From Bacillota bacterium (GTDB lineage Bacteria; Bacillota; Clostridia; Oscillospirales; Ruminococcaceae): a stretch of 64,000 nt of DNA. Under the pieces are notes generated by a model that was not told the origin of the DNA, ran no database searches, and saw nothing but the letters and a program-made list of their open reading frames with translations. Made by a program: the position numbers and the translations under genes. Location of the stretch: positions 1 through 64,000 of the forward strand of contig JAEWPV010000006.1 of assembly GCA_023460535.1 (NCBI GenBank). The letters are read 5' to 3'. How positions within the stretch are numbered: the stretch's first letter is position 1; the number at the start of each line of letters is the position of its first letter. Positions 59,951 to 64,000 of this stretch are shown piece after piece.

Positions 59951-60793
59951 TTAGAGTGTCATCTCATAAAATTTTTTCTCAAAGAATCGTTTGTGCCAGC
60001 TGCATTCATGAAGATGGCTTAGGCTTTTTAGTCCCATGGCGCCGTACTGCTTCATCAATCCGCTCAGGTTTGGCAGGATGCTGTCGCGCAGATCAAGCCG
60101 CTGCAGCGCAACGGCGTGATACACTACCGAGTTAAAGTTTACCTTGGGGTGCCAATCCGCCTTTGTTCCGTAGTAATAATAGTACCCAAGCAACAGGCTG
60201 TCATCTTCAAAACACTGCTTGCCCTTAAGAAAACGGGAATCGTAGCCTCCGGTTTCTTTGAGTATTCCGGCGTTGTGAATGCAAGGATGGGTAAAACCGC
60301 GATCAATTTTGTCGCAGCAAAGTCCGGCAAGAAAATCGTCAAAATCTTTAATGTCCTGCGGAATCTTACGGGGCGTGTCATCTAAAAAAGGCATCGCTCC
60401 GCTTTGGTCAACAATCCCCACACTCATCACGGGCTCATTGCTGCCATTCAGGCAATCAAGCACGGCGTCCTCCCAATGAGGTGCAAAAATCATGTCCATG
60501 TGAATTTCGCTGATAAAATCGGCATCCGGATAATTGTCCCAGACATACTCAAAGCAGTGTTGCCTGCCTGCCGATATCCCCACATTTACCGCGTTGCCAA
60601 TTACAACGCATTCCAAACTAAATTGCCGAAGAAACGTCTCAACATCTTGATTGGATAACGGTCCCTGATTATACACAACCACAGTCGTATAGCTGCTTTT
60701 CTCCAGCGATTTCAGGTTTTTTTGCGCCAGAACCAAATCCTCGGCGTTCTTTTCCGGCCTTAAAAAAAATAAAAGTGTATGAACAAGCTTCAA
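59951..60793 (-). CDS. Family 2-like glycosyltransferase
   Basis: A 280-residue soluble protein with GT-A features: N-terminal nucleotide-binding strand (TVVVYNQGPLSN), GISAGRQHCFEY, a metal-site-like EIHMDMIF (about 95-102), and the acceptor-side ED motif in KQCFEDDSLLLGYYYYYG. It probably adds a sugar in the same glycan pathway as the two fusion proteins. It is convergent with copy B. Confidence 0.7.
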   Translation of the reverse strand: MKLVHTLLFFLRPEKNAEDLVLAQKNLKSLEKSSYTTVVVYNQGPLSNQDVETFLRQFSLECVVIGNAVNVGISAGRQHCFEYVWDNYPDADFISEIHMDMIFAPHWEDAVLDCLNGSNEPVMSVGIVDQSGAMPFLDDTPRKIPQDIKDFDDFLAGLCCDKIDRGFTHPCIHNAGILKETGGYDSRFLKGKQCFEDDSLLLGYYYYYGTKADWHPKVNFNSVVYHAVALQRLDLRDSILPNLSGLMKQYGAMGLKSLSHLHECSWHKRFFEKKFYEMTL

Positions 60794-61004
60794 TTGTCTA
60801 TCTCCCGCTTTCTGGTAGTATTTTATTGCTACTGATATTCTATTGGAATGCCTTATGTTGTATTCTCCAGTAGTATAGTATTACAAAGAGTTATGTGGCG
60901 ACACAGCCCCAGTGTATCACTGTTATTTTGGGATAGTCTAACCGCATGCATTTACAAGGTGGTGGGCAACGGTATAAATCTAAGGCTAGTTGTCTCAAAA
61001 CACA
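60794..61004. other. Intergenic region, no gene seen
   Basis: AT-rich upstream region of the glycosyltransferase. I find no convincing gene or promoter pair in it. Confidence 0.35.
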
Positions 61005-61042
61005 AAAAAGCCACTACAGGATACGTCCCATAGTGGCTTTTT
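61005..61042. terminator. Terminator
   Basis: AAAAAGCCACTA / TAGTGGCTTTTT, 12-bp stem with a 14-base loop, 60 bases after the aldo/keto reductase stop (minus strand). Confidence 0.75.
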
Positions 61043-61102
61043 GCGTTGCGGTTTTGTTTCGTCTATATCATTCTTTTAACACAATGCCTGATAGCATTGG
61101 CG

Positions 61103-62095
61103 TTATTGGGCAGCGCGAAGCAAAAGCACATCAATTTCGTCCATCTGTTTTTGTGATAACGGACCGAAATCCATTGCCTTTGCGTTTTCTTCCACCTGCG
61201 CTATCGTTTTAAAGCCGGGGATTGGCACGGTAACATCGCTTTTGCCCCAAATCCACGCCAGCGCACCCTGAACGAGTGTACGTCCGTTGCTGGTCAGCAC
61301 CTCTCTTACACAATCCAGTGCGGCTAAGAACTCCGGGGTGGGTCTTCCGTCCTTAAAATACGGCACCCAGCTGTGACCCGCGCCGCGCACATCCTGGTTT
61401 GATATAACGGAGCTTGCCGTGAACTTTCCGCTTAGAAACCCCATAGCGAGCGGGCTGCGGTTAATGCTTGCCATCTGGTTTTCTTCACACAGTTTTACGA
61501 GCTGCGGCGCATCCTCCAAAACATTTAAGCAGTGCTGAATCGCACAACAATGGGGGCGTTGTGCAAACAGGCTTGCAGCTGTTACTCCGTCGGTACTCCA
61601 GCCGTAGGCGCGAATCTTCCCCTTCTCCGTCAATCTGTCCAGCACTTCACCAACCGACTCCACCTCCGAAACGGAGATATCCCCGACGTGGAGCTGGTAC
61701 AGATCAATATAATCGGTACCAAGACGCTTGAGAGAGGCGTCGCAAGCCCGTTCGATGTACGCGGGGGTTATATTGGTTCCGTGCAGGGTTTTGGTCGCCT
61801 CATTGCCAAAGAACCCAAACTTGGTTGCAATAATTACATTGCTTCGGCTTCCCACAATCGCCCGGCCTATAACCTCCTCGCTGTGCCCCACGCCATAGCA
61901 ATCGGCGGTATCCAGAAAATTGATGCCAAGCGCCATTGCTCGGTGAATTGCCGCAACAGACTGGTCGTCATCAATGTCACCCCAGCCGTCGCACATTCCA
62001 TTTAGTACAAAAGGCCCGCCAATCGCCCAGCAGCCCAACCCCAGCGCACTGACGGTAATACCGCTGCGCCCAAGGGTTCTTGTTAATACTGTCAT
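61103..62095 (-). CDS. Aldo/keto reductase
   Basis: A 330-residue NADPH-dependent reductase with the (beta/alpha)8 family tetrad visible: Asp/Tyr in FLDTADCYGVGHSEEVIG, Lys in IIATKFG and His in LYQLHVGD. AGGAGG lies 7 bases before ATG 62095. It follows the TetR gene by 36 bases on the same strand, so it is the likely target of that regulator. Substrate unknown. Confidence 0.87.
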   Translation of the reverse strand: MTVLTRTLGRSGITVSALGLGCWAIGGPFVLNGMCDGWGDIDDDQSVAAIHRAMALGINFLDTADCYGVGHSEEVIGRAIVGSRSNVIIATKFGFFGNEATKTLHGTNITPAYIERACDASLKRLGTDYIDLYQLHVGDISVSEVESVGEVLDRLTEKGKIRAYGWSTDGVTAASLFAQRPHCCAIQHCLNVLEDAPQLVKLCEENQMASINRSPLAMGFLSGKFTASSVISNQDVRGAGHSWVPYFKDGRPTPEFLAALDCVREVLTSNGRTLVQGALAWIWGKSDVTVPIPGFKTIAQVEENAKAMDFGPLSQKQMDEIDVLLLRAAQ

Positions 62096-62131
62096 CACAA
62101 AACCTCCTATTATATTCATATCAAGGAACGA

Positions 62132-62707
62132 CTAAGCCATAATGCCGTCAAGAAAAACCGTCAGGCAAGACGAAATATCCGGCTCAACTGATTTCTCATC
62201 ATAAAAGCGGATGGTCATTGCAAAACCAATCATCATGTAGTAATAAGCCAGGGCGAGACTGCCCGCGTCACCCTTTTTAATCTGTCTCCTTTGTATTCCA
62301 TTCGCCACAATCTGTGTGATTCTTTCAAGAAAAAACGCCTCAATCTCCTGCGTTTTACTAAGAATATAGTCCTTACTATACTCGGGTGGATAGTAGTAGT
62401 ACCGATCCCAAAACACCATTTTGTCATTGTTTTTGCAGTTCTTCACATAGCCCGTAAAGAGTTCCGCAAGCTTTTGTGGGCAGTTCGTTTCCTCGTCATA
62501 GGCGGTTAATTTGCGGATAAACCGGGCATAGTCCTCCACAATGCCATCAAATACGGCAGTAAAAATCTGCTCTTTTCCGGCGTAATGAGAATATAACGAG
62601 CCCTTTTTTATACCAACAGCCTTTGCAATATCGTCCATACTGGTGCCAAAGTACCCTTTGTGCGCAAACAATACCAATGATTGTTGCATTATTTCATTCT
62701 TTTTCAT
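62132..62707 (-). CDS. TetR family transcriptional regulator
   Basis: A 191-residue repressor: N-terminal helix-turn-helix (GTSMDDIAKAVGIKKGSLYSHY, about 23-44) and a helical ligand domain. It probably represses itself and the co-directional aldo/keto reductase through the palindrome just upstream. ATG 62707 is used; a GTG one codon earlier is possible. Confidence 0.88.
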   Translation of the reverse strand: MKKNEIMQQSLVLFAHKGYFGTSMDDIAKAVGIKKGSLYSHYAGKEQIFTAVFDGIVEDYARFIRKLTAYDEETNCPQKLAELFTGYVKNCKNNDKMVFWDRYYYYPPEYSKDYILSKTQEIEAFFLERITQIVANGIQRRQIKKGDAGSLALAYYYMMIGFAMTIRFYDEKSVEPDISSCLTVFLDGIMA

Positions 62708-62733
62708 CACGTATGCAACCCTTTCATCGCAAG

Positions 62734-62781
62734 CTACCTACCGTTTGGTAGTATTTTAGCAGAATAATTATCAAAAAGCAA
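62734..62781 (-). promoter_or_regulatory. tetR promoter with palindromic operator
   Basis: Minus strand TTGCTT (62781-62776) and TAAAAT (62758-62753), 17-base spacer. Directly downstream lies TACC-GTTT-GGTA (62739-62750), a palindrome placed to block initiation, within the repeat CTACC...GGTAG (62734-62751). Confidence 0.5.
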
Positions 62782-62858
62782 TACCTCAAAAAAATTAACC
62801 TAAATCATCGGTTTATCTATGGAATGGAATGGTTTACCATGATATGATATAGAAAATC

Positions 62859-62872
62859 ACTACCGCAGTAGT
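62859..62872. promoter_or_regulatory. Palindromic operator before blaI-type gene
   Basis: ACTAC-cgca-GTAGT, 14-bp palindrome, 22 bases before the start codon. It is the likely self-regulatory site of the BlaI/MecI-type protein, although it differs from the TACA-TGTA core of characterised boxes. Confidence 0.5.
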
Positions 62873-62894
62873 CGTACTGAAGGAGGATACTCTC

Positions 62895-63254
62895 ATGGGG
62901 ATGAATCTGTTTGATTCCGAGCTGAAGGTCATGGAGGTATTATGGCGCGAGGGGGACGTGTCCGCAGGGCACATCGCGAAGATACTAAGAGAAGAGGTGG
63001 GCTGGAATCGCAATACGACATATACCATCATCAAAAAATGCATTGAAAAGGGCGCTGCACAGCGGTTTGAACCAAAGTTTATGTGCAAGGCATTGATTAC
63101 ACGAAAAGAGGTACAGACGGAAAAAACGGAGGAGTTAATCGCCAAAATGTTTTCCGGCTCCAAGCTAAGCTTCTTTACCCAGTTCTTAAGCCCTGAAACG
63201 CTCACGCAGGAAGAGTTAAGACAGCTGAAGCAAATCGTCGACGGCATGGAATGA
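62895..63254 (+). CDS. BlaI/MecI/CopY family repressor
   Basis: A 119-residue winged-helix repressor (DSELKVMEVLWREGDVSAGH; RNTTYTIIKKCIEKGAAQRF) with a C-terminal dimer helix. Such repressors are normally cleaved or released by a BlaR1/MecR1 M56 sensor encoded next door. Here that partner is degraded, so release may depend on another sensor. GGAGG lies before the ATG. Confidence 0.87.
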   Translation: MGMNLFDSELKVMEVLWREGDVSAGHIAKILREEVGWNRNTTYTIIKKCIEKGAAQRFEPKFMCKALITRKEVQTEKTEELIAKMFSGSKLSFFTQFLSPETLTQEELRQLKQIVDGME

Positions 63255-63269
63255 GGAGGGCGAATACCA

Positions 63270-63561
63270 TGGCTGCAATGAGAGGTTCTTGCTAGCTTGC
63301 TAATCCTTTTATCCTTTTGATTCGCATTTTTTTGGTAATAGGCTTCCCAAACAGGTCTTAACAGCAACATGAAAAATAACGGCAACACGCATACTGCTTC
63401 CCATATCACTATTTGCTTATTTGGGTTTGCCAAGCATTACGCCCCTGTTTTTAGTCTAGCTTACCGCAACCTCTGTCGCAGAATTTATTGATAACACGTC
63501 AAACACTCTACCCCTGAATCTTTTGGGGAATGGAAGTGGCGGGCAGATTGAACCGAGCTAG
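63270..63561 (+). pseudogene. BlaR1/MecR1-type M56 sensor, decayed N-terminal fragment
   Basis: Directly after blaI, broken frames resemble the first two membrane helices of M56 sensors: VLASLLILLSF in one frame, then (from 63337) NRLPKQVLTAT-stop-KITATRILLPI, where TGA replaces the expected Trp. Another in-frame TAG follows, and the frame ends at 63561. The catalytic HExxH and penicillin-sensor domain are missing. It is the remains of a sensor-repressor pair. Confidence 0.5.
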
Positions 63562-63745
63562 TTCCACTCGCTCGGTACAAAGCGCAGAACGATTTCAAGT
63601 GTAGCCACAAAAAGGTTTTATACTGTTTATCACATAGGGTCAGACGATGGCAGGCTTATTAAACGGTAATCGTCTAATTTTTCATCAAAAACAGTTGACG
63701 CACTATAATAAAAGGGATAAGCTATAAATACTGTGATAGATAAAG

Positions 63746-63783
63746 GCCCGCACTGACAGCCTTCATCAAGCGTTCGGTCGGGC
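63746..63783 (+). terminator. Terminator-like hairpin before the permease
   Basis: GCCCG + ACTGA pairs with TCGGT + CGGGC (one bulge), followed by TTTTCG. It lies in the leader of the permease or ends upstream transcripts. The 63562-63745 stretch shows no gene; a TTGACG near 63693 may belong to the permease promoter. Confidence 0.5.
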
Positions 63784-63839
63784 TTTTCGTTGTTTTTATA
63801 TCATCTGCGAACATAAGGTTTGGAAAGAGGAACAGGGAT

Positions 63840-64000
63840 ATGACGGATCATCTGAAAAGAAAGTATGGTCTTTTTACCGCCATTGCAATGGTGGTGGGCA
63901 TTGTCATCGGCAGCGGGGTATTCTTTAAATCCGAAAAGGTATTGCAGGCAACGGGGGGTGATATGCCGCTGGGCATCCTCGCGTGGCTTATTGGCGGTGT
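63840..64000 (+). CDS. APC-superfamily amino acid permease (partial, N-terminus)
   Basis: The frame begins MTDHLKRKYGLFTAIAMVVG and continues IVIGSGVFFKS, the first helix and GxG(I/V)F substrate-site motif of amino-acid/polyamine/organocation permeases. 53 codons are present before the window ends. AAAGAGGAACAGGGA precedes the ATG. Confidence 0.85.
   Translation, partial: MTDHLKRKYGLFTAIAMVVGIVIGSGVFFKSEKVLQATGGDMPLGILAWLIGG

Noticed and set aside
1..64000. tRNA, rRNA, CRISPR arrays and restriction-modification or phage-defence loci
   Set aside because: Searched by eye for tRNA clover-leaf arms, rRNA landmarks, repeat-spacer arrays and typical defence domains; none could be supported.

Overview
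The window reads as chromosome from an anaerobic, spore-forming Gram-positive bacterium of the Clostridia, probably an Oscillospiraceae-like lineage. The evidence is a class III ribonucleotide reductase (NrdD/NrdG), rubredoxin, FeoA/FeoB ferrous-iron uptake, a spore-coat-type transglutaminase (Tgl), CgeB-like glycosyltransferases, strong GGAGG ribosome binding sites and LexA boxes of the GAAC-N4-GTTC type. I saw no rRNA, tRNA or CRISPR array. Base composition is moderate-to-high GC for Firmicutes, apart from one clearly AT-rich gene (50306-51142) and the mobile remnants.

Layout. 1-127: the 5' end of an IS3-family element. 0.16-3 kb: MFS exporter, DegV and GNAT genes on the minus strand. 3.3-8.1 kb: an acid-sugar (threonate/erythronate-type) catabolic operon: DeoR regulator, DUF1537 kinase, PdxA2-like dehydrogenase, GntP permease. 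8.2-14.6 kb: ABC exporter, then a MoxR / DUF58 / transglutaminase operon. 14.7-18.6 kb: metY with a long leader containing a small Cys-containing ORF; divergently, a radical-SAM/'DNA metabolism' gene pair behind a perfect LexA box. 19-22.5 kb: unknown gene coupled to tgl, a zinc-dependent phospholipase-C-fold protein, and an M23 lipoprotein. 22.8-25.3 kb: Fur- and DtxR-type metalloregulators, acetyltransferase, RluA. 25.6-32.4 kb: pyrE with a structured leader, radC, uvrB, uvrA, rubredoxin. 32.7-35.1 kb: a proline-rich small protein, FAD oxidoreductase, GrpB.

35.1-40.9 kb is a degraded mobile/accessory island: IS3 orfA fragment, serine-recombinase fragment, excisionase pseudogene, AgrA/AgrC-like two-component system, lipoprotein phosphoesterase, a small Cys-containing protein, an SLH fragment and a TnpV fragment. 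41-55.7 kb returns to core genes: trxA, ZIP transporter, ArAE/HAD fusion, nrdDG, the feo operon, guaA, a cadherin-like/SLH-like secreted protein, and a PII-like protein next to a CPA2 antiporter. 55.8-60.8 kb is a glycan locus with two divergent pyruvyltransferase-CgeB fusion paralogues sharing a 114-bp identical tract. 61.1-64 kb: aldo/keto reductase with TetR, BlaI with a decayed BlaR1, and the start of an amino-acid permease.

Regulatory logic visible in the DNA: LexA boxes within the uvrB and radical-SAM promoters, an NrdR box before nrdD, a palindrome overlapping the feo promoter that could be read by a DtxR-type regulator such as the one at 23.4 kb, palindromic operators before tetR and blaI, and a sigma-E-like promoter before one glycan gene. 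The most interesting items are the metY leader ORF, the SOS-type promoter of the radical-SAM pair, the pyrE leader, the recombination tract in the glycan paralogues, the tgl partner gene and the PII-like/antiporter pair.
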